64,000 nucleotides of DNA from Flavobacterium sp. ASV13. Lineage in GTDB: Bacteria; Bacteroidota; Bacteroidia; Flavobacteriales; Flavobacteriaceae. The position numbers and the translations under genes were made by a program. The notes under the pieces are model-generated. The model was given only the letters and a program-made list of their open reading frames with translations, was not told the origin of the DNA and searched no databases. The stretch spans positions 124,001 to 188,000 of the forward strand of contig NZ_JQJY01000003.1 in the NCBI RefSeq assembly GCF_000745775.1, given 5' to 3'. Below are positions 1 through 8,002 of the stretch, piece after piece. How positions within the stretch are numbered: position 1 is the first letter of the stretch; every line of letters begins with the position of its first letter.

Positions 1-1
1 T

Positions 2-103
2 AAAACTTTAGAATTTATCAAAAACGGAGATGCAAATCATACCAACAATTGGGCTTGGTTGATGATTTCTGTAGATCCGAGAATTTTTAGCTGGAAAAAA
101 TAG
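2..103 (+). CDS. C-terminal end of an unidentified protein (partial)
   Basis: An open frame enters from the left edge and ends with TAG at 101-103. The 33 visible residues end in WAWLMISVDPRIFSWKK. I do not recognise the family. The frame is supported by the strong terminator hairpin 23 nt after the stop and by the promoter of the next gene beyond it. Confidence 0.55.
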   Translation, partial: KTLEFIKNGDANHTNNWAWLMISVDPRIFSWKK

Positions 104-125
104 ATTTTCTTCAAAATTAACTCCT

Positions 126-169
126 AAAAAATCCCCTTTTCCTATTTCGGAAAAAGGGATTTTTTTTTG
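126..169 (+). terminator. Rho-independent terminator
   Basis: The stem pairs AAATCCCCTTTTCC with GGAAAAAGGGATTT around a short loop and is followed by a run of T. It ends the transcript of the partial gene at the left edge. Confidence 0.85.
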
Positions 170-180
170 TCTTACTAAAA

Positions 181-211
181 TTTTGTTATATGATTTAATT
201 ATTTATATTTG
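181..211 (+). promoter_or_regulatory. Bacteroidota-type promoter
   Basis: TTTTG at 181-185 and TATATTTG at 204-211 match the -33 (TTTG) and -7 (TAnnTTTG) elements of Bacteroidota primary sigma promoters, 18 nt apart. The predicted start of transcription is about 25 nt before the ATG at 242. Confidence 0.6.
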
Positions 212-241
212 AAGTGATTACGAACCCCAAATTCTATCAAA

Positions 242-607
242 ATGAAACCTTTCCTAAAACTGTCAATGCTGACATTTATTGTCACGCAAACAGGCATCGC
301 TCAAAAGTACAATGATGCCTTAATTTCTAATAATTCCGAAATAAATTTTGCCAAAACGCAAAAAAGAGGAATCAAAAAAAACAGTATTGTTTATTATGTC
401 GAGAATGACTTACAAACAATCTCTGCCTACAAAAGAAGCAAATTGAAATGGCAAACAAATGTAATTTCGGTGTGCGGAAAACCAAAAAAAGGACAACCTG
501 AAATTAGATATGTAGGTTATAATTCAGATAAACTACTTATCGTTATGGGAAAACATAATTTTGCTGAAATTGATGTTAATAGTGGTGTTACAACACTTGT
601 TGGTTAA
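242..607 (+). CDS. Small exported protein of unknown function (121 aa)
   Basis: The N-terminus has a positively charged start, a hydrophobic stretch and a likely signal peptidase site after GIAQ at about residue 21, so the product is probably periplasmic or secreted. The mature part of about 100 residues is lysine rich and has one cysteine. I recognise no domain. The gene stands alone, with its own promoter and with terminators on both sides, so context gives no function. Confidence 0.6.
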   Translation: MKPFLKLSMLTFIVTQTGIAQKYNDALISNNSEINFAKTQKRGIKKNSIVYYVENDLQTISAYKRSKLKWQTNVISVCGKPKKGQPEIRYVGYNSDKLLIVMGKHNFAEIDVNSGVTTLVG

Positions 608-647
608 GATTGCAAAAAAGATTTTTAATAATCTAAAATATATAATC

Positions 648-682
648 TACCCTTTTCTTATTTGGAAAAGGGTATTTTTTTT
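648..682 (+). terminator. Rho-independent terminator
   Basis: TACCCTTTTC (648-657) pairs with GAAAAGGGTA (665-674) and is followed by eight T. An upstream ATG at 662, in frame with the next gene, falls inside this hairpin, which argues against using it as that gene's start. Confidence 0.85.
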
Positions 683-730
683 GTTTTAAAGGTAAATTAT
701 TCTAATTTTTTAATTAATATATTTGATATC

Positions 731-1435
731 ATGAAGAAACTTAAAAGTTTAGCAATTATATCAGTAATTATTCTCTTTTCTAGTTGTGAGAAGAAAATCA
801 CCGATTTAGAGTTTGAGAAAAATGTAATGACCGAAATTTTCCCTAGTCTAATAGATTCAACTTGTATTGATATAAGATTATTTACAAATTTCCCTCCAGA
901 ATATGGAGAATCTATATTCGATAAAACAGGACATTACATTGGTGTTGATAGTACTAAAGCTACACCAGAGCAAAAACAAAAGCTATTAGAATGGAAAATC
1001 AATACGGAAAAAATCAAAAAAGACACTTCTAAGATTATTGTTGCTTTTGATTCAATATTGAAAGATAACCAACAAGATTTAAATAAAGATTTCGAAAAAC
1101 ATTTTAAAAATGCTAAAATCTATATATCAAAAGAAAAAAAAGAAACAGAATATACTTTTGATTTTAAAAACATAAAACTCAACAATAAATTTGAACTCAG
1201 AAATATTTCTCAATTTCCAAAAGAAAGAGGTCTAATTTGGTTAACCAAATACGATTTTGTTTTTTCTGGAGCAGTTTTCTTTTCTAGAATACAATTTGAT
1301 AAGGATAAAAAATTTGGGATTCTAGATGGTGGCTTTGCTTGTGGTAGACTTTGCGGACAAGGTTATCGAATTTACATCAAGAAAGTCAATAATAAATGGA
1401 TAATTGATAAAATTGAAAATACTTGGGTTTCATAA
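731..1435 (+). CDS. Lipoprotein of unknown function (234 aa)
   Basis: The start at 731 is chosen because it gives a proper lipoprotein signal: MKKLKSLAIISVIILFSSC, with the lipobox Cys at residue 19. The longer in-frame start at 662 lies inside the preceding terminator and would bury the signal. The mature protein is rich in Lys, Asp and Phe and ends in a small Cys-containing segment (GGFACGRLCGQGYRIY) followed by a Trp-rich tail. I recognise no family. TATATTTG at 718-725 resembles a -7 element but sits very close to the ATG and lacks a matching -33. Confidence 0.6.
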   Translation: MKKLKSLAIISVIILFSSCEKKITDLEFEKNVMTEIFPSLIDSTCIDIRLFTNFPPEYGESIFDKTGHYIGVDSTKATPEQKQKLLEWKINTEKIKKDTSKIIVAFDSILKDNQQDLNKDFEKHFKNAKIYISKEKKETEYTFDFKNIKLNNKFELRNISQFPKERGLIWLTKYDFVFSGAVFFSRIQFDKDKKFGILDGGFACGRLCGQGYRIYIKKVNNKWIIDKIENTWVS

Positions 1436-1472
1436 ATTAAAAATAAAATAGTTTATTCAAAATCTTCTACAA

Positions 1473-2186
1473 ATGAAACTCATAGCCTGGAATTGCAACA
1501 TGGCATTCAGAAAAAAAGCAGAATTCATTCTCGCTTATCGTCCTGATATTGCTGTAATTTCAGAATGTGAAAATCCTGAAAAACTAAAATTCCCAGACGA
1601 AATAAAAGCACCAAACGACATTCTTTGGTATGGCACAAATCCGCATAAAGGAGTTGGTGTTTTTTCTTATAGCGATTATCGCTTTCAACTGCTCGATTGT
1701 CATAATCCGGATTTCAAAAATATTTTGCCAATTGCCGTTACTGGCGGAAAAGTTGATTTTATTTTGTTTGCAATTTGGGCAAATAATCCTAGTGATAAAG
1801 ATGGCGCTTACGTAACGCAGATTTGGAAAGCGATTAATTACTACGAAGATTTAATCAAAGAAACCAAAACCATTTTAATTGGCGATTTCAACAGCAATAC
1901 AATTTGGGACAAACCCCGTCGTGAAGGCAATCATACAACCGTGGTAAATAAATTAGCCGAAAAGAACATCTTCAGTACTTATCATAAATATTTCAATCAA
2001 ATTCAAGGCAAAGAAGAACATCCAACTTTATATCTTTATAGACACGAAAACAAACCTTATCATATGGATTATTGTTTTGCCTCAAATGATTTTATGGAAG
2101 TTTTAGAAAGTGTCGAAATCGGAAATTATAAAGATTGGACAATGTATAGCGATCACAAACCTTTAATAATTAATTTTAATATATAA
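1473..2186 (+). CDS. Endonuclease/exonuclease/phosphatase (EEP) family protein
   Basis: This 237-residue protein carries the motifs of the metal-dependent EEP fold: WNCN at residues 6-9, a metal-binding Glu in ISECE (about residue 31), GDFNSN in the middle and YSDHKPL near the C-terminus with the catalytic His. Family members cleave phosphodiester or phosphomonoester bonds in DNA, RNA or lipids, and the sequence does not tell which. There is no signal peptide, so it should act in the cytoplasm. It ends 5 nt before a methyltransferase gene, so the two are probably cotranscribed. Confidence 0.8.
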   Translation: MKLIAWNCNMAFRKKAEFILAYRPDIAVISECENPEKLKFPDEIKAPNDILWYGTNPHKGVGVFSYSDYRFQLLDCHNPDFKNILPIAVTGGKVDFILFAIWANNPSDKDGAYVTQIWKAINYYEDLIKETKTILIGDFNSNTIWDKPRREGNHTTVVNKLAEKNIFSTYHKYFNQIQGKEEHPTLYLYRHENKPYHMDYCFASNDFMEVLESVEIGNYKDWTMYSDHKPLIINFNI

Positions 2187-2191
2187 ACCAA

Positions 2192-2812
2192 ATGAACAAC
2201 TGGACTCAAAGATGGGACGATCGTTACAAAACTGAAGATTTTGCATACGGCACAGCACCAAACAATTATTTACAAGAACAAATCGGAAAATTAAATCCCG
2301 GCGCTATTCTTTTTCCTGCCGAAGGCGAAGGACGAAATGCTGTTTTCGCAGCCCAATTAGGCTGGGAAGTTTCAGCTTTTGATATTAGTGAAGAAGGAAG
2401 AAACAAAGCGCTTCGTTTAGCAAAAAACAATGATGTTTCAATTGATTATCAAGTTGGAGAATTAGAAACTTTAGACTTTCATACCGAACAATTTGATGCA
2501 ATTGCTTTAATTTATGCCCATTTTCCGGCAACGATAAAATCTGAAATTCATAGACAACTCGACCAACTTTTGAAAAAAGGCGGCATTATTATTTTTGAAG
2601 CTTTCAGTAAAAAGCATTTAGAATACGTAACAAAAAATGAAAAAGTTGGCGGCCCAAAAGACATTGAATCTTTATTTTCAATCGAAGAAATCAAAACTGA
2701 TTTTCCAAATTATGAAATCATCGAATTAGAAGAAAAAGAAATCGAACTAAACGAAGGTTTATTCCATAACGGAACGGGTTCAGTAATCCGATTTGTGGGA
2801 AGAAAAAAATAA
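2192..2812 (+). CDS. Class I SAM-dependent methyltransferase
   Basis: The 206-residue protein has a Rossmann-type SAM-binding motif ([28 protein letters not shown], with the Gly-rich loop at about residues 43-48 and the acidic Asp at about 63) and a motif IV-like stretch ([12 protein letters not shown]). It resembles the small TehB/thiopurine-methyltransferase-like group. The substrate cannot be read from the sequence. It starts 5 nt after the EEP gene and is probably cotranscribed with it. Confidence 0.8.
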   Translation: MNNWTQRWDDRYKTEDFAYGTAPNNYLQEQIGKLNPGAILFPAEGEGRNAVFAAQLGWEVSAFDISEEGRNKALRLAKNNDVSIDYQVGELETLDFHTEQFDAIALIYAHFPATIKSEIHRQLDQLLKKGGIIIFEAFSKKHLEYVTKNEKVGGPKDIESLFSIEEIKTDFPNYEIIELEEKEIELNEGLFHNGTGSVIRFVGRKK

Positions 2813-2821
2813 AAACACGAC

Positions 2822-2848
2822 GTAGAGACGCACAGCATGCGTCTCTAC
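2822..2848. repeat. Dispersed palindrome, GTAGAGACGCA family (copy 1)
   Basis: GTAGAGACGCA (2822-2832) and TGCGTCTCTAC (2838-2848) are perfect 11-bp inverted arms around a 5-nt loop, without a downstream T run. Related copies lie at 3483-3508 (degenerate) and 41683-41711, so this is a dispersed intergenic repeat rather than a dedicated terminator. Confidence 0.75.
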
Positions 2849-2915
2849 AAAAAACATCTTAAAAAAAATATTCCCTTGAAAGATAATTCGTAAATTTGAA
2901 AAAATAATCAATGTC

Positions 2916-3149
2916 ATGGATTTACAAACAAGAAAAATAGAATTTGTACAGGAGTTTTTAAAAATTCAAAGCGAAGAACTGATTTCTCAGCTGGAAAATT
3001 TATTAAAAAACAAAAGCAATTCCGATGATAATGATTTTTTTAATCCAATGTCTATTGAAGAGTTTAATAATAGAATAGACCAATCTGAAGATGATTTTAA
3101 AAACGGAAGATACAAAACAACTTCTCAGCTTTTAGAAAAATATAAGTAA
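2916..3149 (+). CDS. Probable antitoxin of a ParDE/RelBE-type module
   Basis: A 77-residue acidic protein, helical in character, with a C-terminal segment (SIEEFNNRIDQSEDDFKNGRYKTTSQLLEKY) typical of antitoxins that wrap around ParE/RelE toxins. Its TAA overlaps the ATG of the next gene by one base (TAATG), indicating translational coupling. The family assignment rests mainly on gene order and size. Such antitoxins usually neutralise the toxin and repress their own promoter. Confidence 0.7.
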   Translation: MDLQTRKIEFVQEFLKIQSEELISQLENLLKNKSNSDDNDFFNPMSIEEFNNRIDQSEDDFKNGRYKTTSQLLEKYK

Positions 3150-3466
3150 TGAAATTAAAAATTATCTGGTCGCAGTTTGCTGAAACTGAAGTTGACAAAA
3201 TTTATGCCTATTATCTTCAAAAAGTAGGAATTAGGGTTGCCAAAAAAATTATTAAAGAAATAATTTCTGAACCAAATAAACTCATTTCAAATAACCTTTC
3301 AACTCAAATTGAGGGACTTTTGCTTGATAGAGAAAACGAATATCATTACTTAGTTTGTAAAAATTACAAAATTATTTATAGTGTAGATAACAAAAATAAG
3401 CAAATCAAAATTGCTGATGTTTTTGATACAAGACAAAACCCTGTAAAACTTAAGCGTACAAAATAA
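3149..3466 (+). CDS. ParE/RelE superfamily toxin
   Basis: A 105-residue basic protein with the RelE/ParE layout: an N-terminal strand (LKIIWSQFAETEVDKIYAYY), helices, then a beta sheet ending in YKIIYSVDNKNKQIKIADVFDTRQNP, where the YxIxYxV and VFDTRQNP strings are typical. Toxins of this fold cleave mRNA on ribosomes (RelE) or poison gyrase (ParE). The sequence looks closer to ParE, but this is inference. It is coupled to the upstream antitoxin by a one-base overlap and appears intact. Confidence 0.8.
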   Translation: MKLKIIWSQFAETEVDKIYAYYLQKVGIRVAKKIIKEIISEPNKLISNNLSTQIEGLLLDRENEYHYLVCKNYKIIYSVDNKNKQIKIADVFDTRQNPVKLKRTK

Positions 3467-3482
3467 GCTTTCCTATAAGTCA

Positions 3483-3508
3483 TTACCGCACAGCAATGCA
3501 TCTCTACA
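3483..3508. repeat. Degenerate copy of the GTAGAGACGCA palindrome
   Basis: CCGCACAGCAATGCATCTCTAC resembles the second half of the repeat at 2822-2848 with a decayed left arm. It is followed by an AT-rich stretch of repeated words (ACAACTTTG, TAACTTTG) up to the end of the regulator gene. Confidence 0.45.
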
Positions 3509-3554
3509 AATCAAAACCTTTACAACTTTGTCTCTTTGTAACTTTGTCCCTCTT

Positions 3555-4268
3555 TTAAAAATATTTATGCTCCATAATCTCAGAACGTAATTCTGAAACT
3601 TCCAAAATCCCAACACGTTTTCCTTCTGTTTTAATCAGAGCTTCTTTTTTAAGACTAGACAAAATACGAATCGCCTGTTCTTCCGTCGTTCCGGCAAAAT
3701 CTGCAATTTCCTTTCGCGAAAGCTCAATATCAATCAAACCATTTACCTGTCCGAATTTACGATAGATATAAAGCAGTAAATCAATTACACGTTCGCGGAC
3801 ATTCATGTGCGCAATTTTTCGGATATTGTTTTCGCTTTTGTTTAATTCTTCTGCATAAAAAAGCATTAAAGCATAAGTAAATTCCGGAACATGCTGTAAA
3901 ATTTCCATCATAGTTTCGTTGCTGAAATTGCACAAAACCGTATCTTCCAAAGCATAAGCACCAATCAAATAACGTTTGCTCGTTCCGAATCCACGGAAAC
4001 CAATAGTGTCGCCATTTGTAGTCAAACGCACAATTTGTTCACGTCCGTTAATTCCGGTTTTAACTGTTTTTACTTTTCCTGAACAAACAAAATAAAGTCC
4101 TTGCAACGGCGCGCCTTCCGTAATAAATTGTTGCGATTTTTTGCAGACAAAACTATGTTTCTTAGAGACATATTGCTTCATTTGCTCTAAATGCAAATGT
4201 TTTTTAATGAAACAATTTTCATTGGCACAATTATAACAAATAGATTGTTCTTCTTTCATGAGTTCCAT
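3555..4268 (-). CDS. CRP/FNR family transcriptional regulator with an FNR-like Cys set
   Basis: This 237-residue protein has a cyclic-nucleotide-binding-like beta roll (residues about 40-125), a dimer helix and a winged helix (LSRKEIADFAGTTEEQAIRILSSL) in which the Glu and Arg that contact DNA in CRP/FNR proteins are kept. Cys11, Cys14, Cys19 and Cys113 resemble the four cysteines that hold the oxygen-sensing [4Fe-4S] cluster of E. coli FNR (Cys20, 23, 29, 122), with one residue less between the second and third. I infer a redox- or NO-responsive regulator. It diverges from the nitrate reductase gene, with a CRP/FNR-type dyad between them, so nitrate metabolism is its likely target. It may also regulate itself. 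Confidence 0.85.
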   Translation of the reverse strand: MELMKEEQSICYNCANENCFIKKHLHLEQMKQYVSKKHSFVCKKSQQFITEGAPLQGLYFVCSGKVKTVKTGINGREQIVRLTTNGDTIGFRGFGTSKRYLIGAYALEDTVLCNFSNETMMEILQHVPEFTYALMLFYAEELNKSENNIRKIAHMNVRERVIDLLLYIYRKFGQVNGLIDIELSRKEIADFAGTTEEQAIRILSSLKKEALIKTEGKRVGILEVSELRSEIMEHKYF

Positions 4269-4312
4269 TTTTTCGGCATTAAACGTATTTGTTGTTCCTC
4301 ATTTCTTTTCAT

Positions 4313-4320
4313 CAAAAATA
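4313..4320 (-). promoter_or_regulatory. -7 element of the CRP/FNR gene
   Basis: CAAAAATA on the plus strand reads TATTTTTG on the minus strand, matching TAnnTTTG. Its centre lies 32 nt from the centre of the dyad at 4341-4356, which places the dyad near position -40, the usual class II activator position. Confidence 0.45.
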
Positions 4321-4340
4321 ATAAAAATAAAATTAAAAAA

Positions 4341-4356
4341 TACGTATTAATACTTA
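4341..4356. promoter_or_regulatory. CRP/FNR-type dyad in the divergent nitrate promoter region
   Basis: TACGTA-TTAA-TACTTA is an inverted repeat with N4 spacing, one mismatch between half-sites. The key G of each half lies five positions from the centre, as in the FNR (TTGAT-N4-ATCAA) and CRP sites. A perfect version (TAAGTA-N4-TACTTA) lies upstream of moeA at 18229-18244. Confidence 0.5.
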
Positions 4357-4365
4357 AAAAATACT

Positions 4366-4373
4366 TATTTTTG
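4366..4373 (+). promoter_or_regulatory. -7 element of the nitrate reductase gene
   Basis: TATTTTTG matches TAnnTTTG, 40 nt before the ATG at 4414. No TTTG is found at the -33 distance; the dyad at 4341-4356 occupies that region instead, so expression may need an activator. Confidence 0.45.
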
Positions 4374-4413
4374 TTTCAAGTTAAGTAAGTGATTTATTTA
4401 AAACCGAACTGTA

Positions 4414-7400
4414 ATGCAAAATACCAAGATCAAAACTACCTGTTCCTACTGTGGCGTTGGCTGCGGAATAATCGTGACCAACGATGCTAAAAATGGTGTA
4501 ATGGTCGAAGGTGACAAAGATCATCCTGTAAATAAAGGAATGTTATGTTCTAAAGGAATGAACTTGCACTACGTAGTTAATGATACTTCAGACCGAATTT
4601 TATATCCGGAAATGCGCGGAAGCAAGAATTATCCGTTAGAACGCGTTAGTTGGGATACCGCTCTTGATCGCGCGGCAGCAGTTTTTTCTTCTATCATAAA
4701 AAAACATGGCCCAGATAGCGTTGGATTTTATATTTCGGGACAATGTTTAACTGAGGAATATTACTTAGTAAATAAATTGGTAAAAGGTTTTTTGAAAACC
4801 AATAATATTGATACCAATTCCAGACTTTGTATGAGTTCGGCGGTCGTGGGTTATAAAAAAACATTTGGTGAAGATTCTGTGCCAATTGCTTATGATGATA
4901 TCGAATTGGCCGATACTTTTTTAATTACCGGCGCAAATCCGGCTTGGTGCCATCCTATTCTATTCAGACGATTAGAAAAACACAAAGAGAAAAATCCGAA
5001 AACAAAAGTAATTTGTATTGATCCAAGGCGAACGGACACAGCCGCTTTCGCCGATTTACACTTGCAAATTATTCCTGGTTCGGATATTATTTTATATCAC
5101 GCGATTGCGAGACGAATTATCGAGAAAGGCTACGTAGATCATGATTTTGTAAAAAACCACGCCGAGAATTTTAAACAATATAAAGACTTAGTTTTAGGTA
5201 CCTCTCTTGAAAAAGCTTCTAAACTTTGCGGAATTTCTGTAAACGATATTAAACTGGCTGCCGATATTATCGGAAAAGCAAAAGGATTTATTTCGCTTTG
5301 GGCAATGGGATTGAACCAAAGTGCTGTTGGCGTTGATAAAAATACGGCTTTGCTGAATTTATCTTTATTAACCGGACAAGTTGGAAAACCGGGTTCTGGA
5401 CCATTTTCATTAACGGGTCAACCTAACGCAATGGGCGGACGCGAAGTCGGCGGAATGGCGACACTTTTAGCCGCACATAAAGACATTGCAAACCCAACGC
5501 ATCGAAAAGAAGTTGCTGACTTTTGGGGTGTTGACGAGATTTCAGATAAACCGGGGTTAACGGCGACAGAAATGTTTGAAGCTTTAGAATCTGGAAAAAT
5601 GAAAGCCGTTTGGATAATCTGCACCAATCCGTTAGTGAGTTTACCCGATTCTAGAAGAGCAGAAAAAGCACTTCAAAATGCCAAATTCGTTGTCGTTCAG
5701 GATATTTCACACAATGCCGATACAGCCAAATTTGCCGATTTATTATTACCTGCAGCAGGCTGGTTGGAAAAAGAAGGAACGATGACCAATTCGGAGCGTC
5801 GTATTTCTTATTTGCCAAAAGGAATCAACGCGCCGGGCGAAGCGCTTCCGGATATTGAAATCTTAATTCGTTTTGCTAAAAAAATGAATTTCAACGGATT
5901 CAATTTCAACAGTGCCGAGGAAATTTACAAAGAACATTGCGCGCTTACCAAAAATACCAATATTGATATTTCATTCTTAAACTATAATCGTTTAAAAAAC
6001 GAAGGCACTTTTCAATGGCCGGTCCCTGATTATAATCATCCGGGAACTCCCAGATTATTTACGGATAAAAAATTCTATACGCCTTCAGGAAAAGCGATTT
6101 TTAATTTACCCGTTTCCATCGAAAATACTTCCGTTCAGCCAAATGCCGAATTTCCTTTCATTTTAACGACAGGAAGAATTCGCGACCAATGGCATACGAT
6201 GACAAAAACCGGAAAAGTGTCAAGATTATTGACGCATATTCCGAGTCCGGTTCTCGAAATCAATCCGATTGATGCTTTTAAAAATGATATTAAAAATGGC
6301 GATATAGTCGTAGTTTCTAGTAAAAACGGCGAAGTTCGTGTAAAAGCAAAAGTTACCGATTCGATTAAAGAAAAAGTGGTTTTCCTACCGATGCATTGGG
6401 GAAAACAACTTGAAAATGATTTAAACAGAACCAACAATTTAACCAACAACGTTATTGATCCAATTTCGAAAGAACCTGATTTTAAATACACTACGGTTTC
6501 GATTACGAAATACGTAAAACCATTCCAGAAAATTGCCATTGTAGGCGCTGGAGCAGCTTCTTTCCGATTCATTCAAAACTATCGTGAATTCAATACTACT
6601 GATGAAATTATTGTTTTTTCGAATGAAGTAAATCCGTTTTACAATCGCGTTTTACTTCCAGAATATATGACGGGAGAATTTAGCTGGGAACAACTTTTAA
6701 AGGTCAAAGATGGCGAGGCTTTCAGCAAACTAAAAATCACCATGAAAGCCGGAGTTGCAATTGAAAAACTAAATCCAAACAAAAAAACTATTCTGGACAG
6801 TCAAGGCGAAATTCACACTTTTGATTCTTTGATTATAGCAACAGGAAGCCGTCCTTTTGTTCCGGAAAATGCACAACTTCATCTTCCGGGCCGATTTACA
6901 GTCAGAAAAAAAGAAGATGCTGATCGTTTAAAAAAACATCTTGACAGCACCAATCTTCCGCCAGAAGAACAACATGTTGTCATAATTGGCGGTGGATTAT
7001 TAGGATTAGAATTGGCGGCAGCCTTAAAACATAAAAAAGTAAAAACGACTATCGTTCAAAGAGCTTCCCGTTTGATGGAGCGTCAGTTAGACCGAATTTC
7101 AAGCAAATTATTAGCCGAGGAAGTACAGCTTCGTGATATTCAGATTTATTTTGATAATGAAGTTAGCACGGTTTTCGAAACCGATAATCCAAATGAAATT
7201 GAAATCGCTTTAAAGAGTGGTAAAATCATAACGGCAAACGCAATTGTTTACACGATTGGAACTATTCCGAATATTGAAATTGCTCGCGAAAGCGGACTTT
7301 CATGCGGTCGAGGTGTAAAAGTAAATCAGTATTTACAAACTTCAAATCCGAATATTTTTGCGATTGGAGAAATAGCCGAATTCAACAATAAATTATTCGG

Positions 7401-7929
7401 AATCACTTCTGCCGCCGAAGAACAGGCCGATATTTTGGCCAACTTTTTAGCGGGAGATATCAGCAGTTATTATAAAGGTTCGATTTTGATGAATATTCTA
7501 AAATTAGAAGACATTAACCTTTGCAGCATTGGCGATATTGAAATTCCGGAAAACGATGATTCGTACGAAGAAATTGTTTTCTCAGATTTGAAAAAACGTT
7601 ATTATAAGAAATGCATCGTAAAAGACGATCTTTTGGTTGGAGCAATTTTGATGGGCGATAAAAATGAATTTGCCGAATTCAAAACCATGATCGAAACCAA
7701 AATCGAATTATCAGATAAACGAAATTTATTACTCCGAGGAAGCTCAACCGCAAAACCTGTTTTAGGGAAATTGGTCTGTTCGTGCAGTCAAGTCGGAGCC
7801 GGAAATATCGAAGAAACGATTAAAAGCGGTATCAACGATTTCACCGATTTATGCAAAAACACAGGCGCAGGTTTAGGCTGCGGAAGTTGTAAAACAGAAG
7901 TTAAAGAGATTCTCGCGAAATGTAAATAG
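4414..7929 (+). CDS. Assimilatory nitrate reductase fused to NADH reductase and [2Fe-2S] domain
   Basis: This 1171-residue protein reduces nitrate to nitrite in the cytoplasm. Residues 1 to about 700 form a bis-MGD molybdoenzyme of the NasA/NarB type: an N-terminal [4Fe-4S] site (CSYCGVGCGI, then GMLCSKG) and the Mo ligand Cys139 in NSRLCMSSA. From about residue 705 (KIAIVGAGAA) follows a NirB-like FAD/NAD(P)H oxidoreductase, with the second dinucleotide site VVIIGGGLLGLELAAAL near 855. The last 53 residues are a BFD-like [2Fe-2S] domain (CSCSQ, then GCGSCK). In many bacteria the reductase is a separate subunit (NasB/NasC), so this is a one-chain enzyme, probably NAD(P)H-dependent. No signal peptide is present. 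The rubredoxin gene follows after a palindrome, and the Moco genes lie nearby. Confidence 0.9.
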   Translation: MQNTKIKTTCSYCGVGCGIIVTNDAKNGVMVEGDKDHPVNKGMLCSKGMNLHYVVNDTSDRILYPEMRGSKNYPLERVSWDTALDRAAAVFSSIIKKHGPDSVGFYISGQCLTEEYYLVNKLVKGFLKTNNIDTNSRLCMSSAVVGYKKTFGEDSVPIAYDDIELADTFLITGANPAWCHPILFRRLEKHKEKNPKTKVICIDPRRTDTAAFADLHLQIIPGSDIILYHAIARRIIEKGYVDHDFVKNHAENFKQYKDLVLGTSLEKASKLCGISVNDIKLAADIIGKAKGFISLWAMGLNQSAVGVDKNTALLNLSLLTGQVGKPGSGPFSLTGQPNAMGGREVGGMATLLAAHKDIANPTHRKEVADFWGVDEISDKPGLTATEMFEALESGKMKAVWIICTNPLVSLPDSRRAEKALQNAKFVVVQDISHNADTAKFADLLLPAAGWLEKEGTMTNSERRISYLPKGINAPGEALPDIEILIRFAKKMNFNGFNFNSAEEIYKEHCALTKNTNIDISFLNYNRLKNEGTFQWPVPDYNHPGTPRLFTDKKFYTPSGKAIFNLPVSIENTSVQPNAEFPFILTTGRIRDQWHTMTKTGKVSRLLTHIPSPVLEINPIDAFKNDIKNGDIVVVSSKNGEVRVKAKVTDSIKEKVVFLPMHWGKQLENDLNRTNNLTNNVIDPISKEPDFKYTTVSITKYVKPFQKIAIVGAGAASFRFIQNYREFNTTDEIIVFSNEVNPFYNRVLLPEYMTGEFSWEQLLKVKDGEAFSKLKITMKAGVAIEKLNPNKKTILDSQGEIHTFDSLIIATGSRPFVPENAQLHLPGRFTVRKKEDADRLKKHLDSTNLPPEEQHVVIIGGGLLGLELAAALKHKKVKTTIVQRASRLMERQLDRISSKLLAEEVQLRDIQIYFDNEVSTVFETDNPNEIEIALKSGKIITANAIVYTIGTIPNIEIARESGLSCGRGVKVNQYLQTSNPNIFAIGEIAEFNNKLFGITSAAEEQADILANFLAGDISSYYKGSILMNILKLEDINLCSIGDIEIPENDDSYEEIVFSDLKKRYYKKCIVKDDLLVGAILMGDKNEFAEFKTMIETKIELSDKRNLLLRGSSTAKPVLGKLVCSCSQVGAGNIEETIKSGINDFTDLCKNTGAGLGCGSCKTEVKEILAKCK

Positions 7930-7933
7930 TTTA

Positions 7934-7995
7934 TTTTGTTTCACGTTTCAGGTTTCAAGTTTGTTGGAACGTGAAACGTGAAACTTGAAACAAAA
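7934..7995. repeat. Imperfect palindrome, GTTTCA/TGAAAC words
   Basis: Repeated words GTTTCACGTTTCAGGTTTCAAG and their inverted form lie between the nitrate reductase and the next gene. The same words recur at 16890-16925 and 21962-22086. A TTG in its right arm at 7985 is in frame with the next gene but is not a credible start. Confidence 0.65.
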
Positions 7996-8002
7996 AGAAA
8001 AA

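Noticed and set aside
662..730. Upstream start for the lipoprotein gene
   Set aside because: The ATG lies in the preceding terminator hairpin, and the longer N-terminus would displace the lipoprotein signal.
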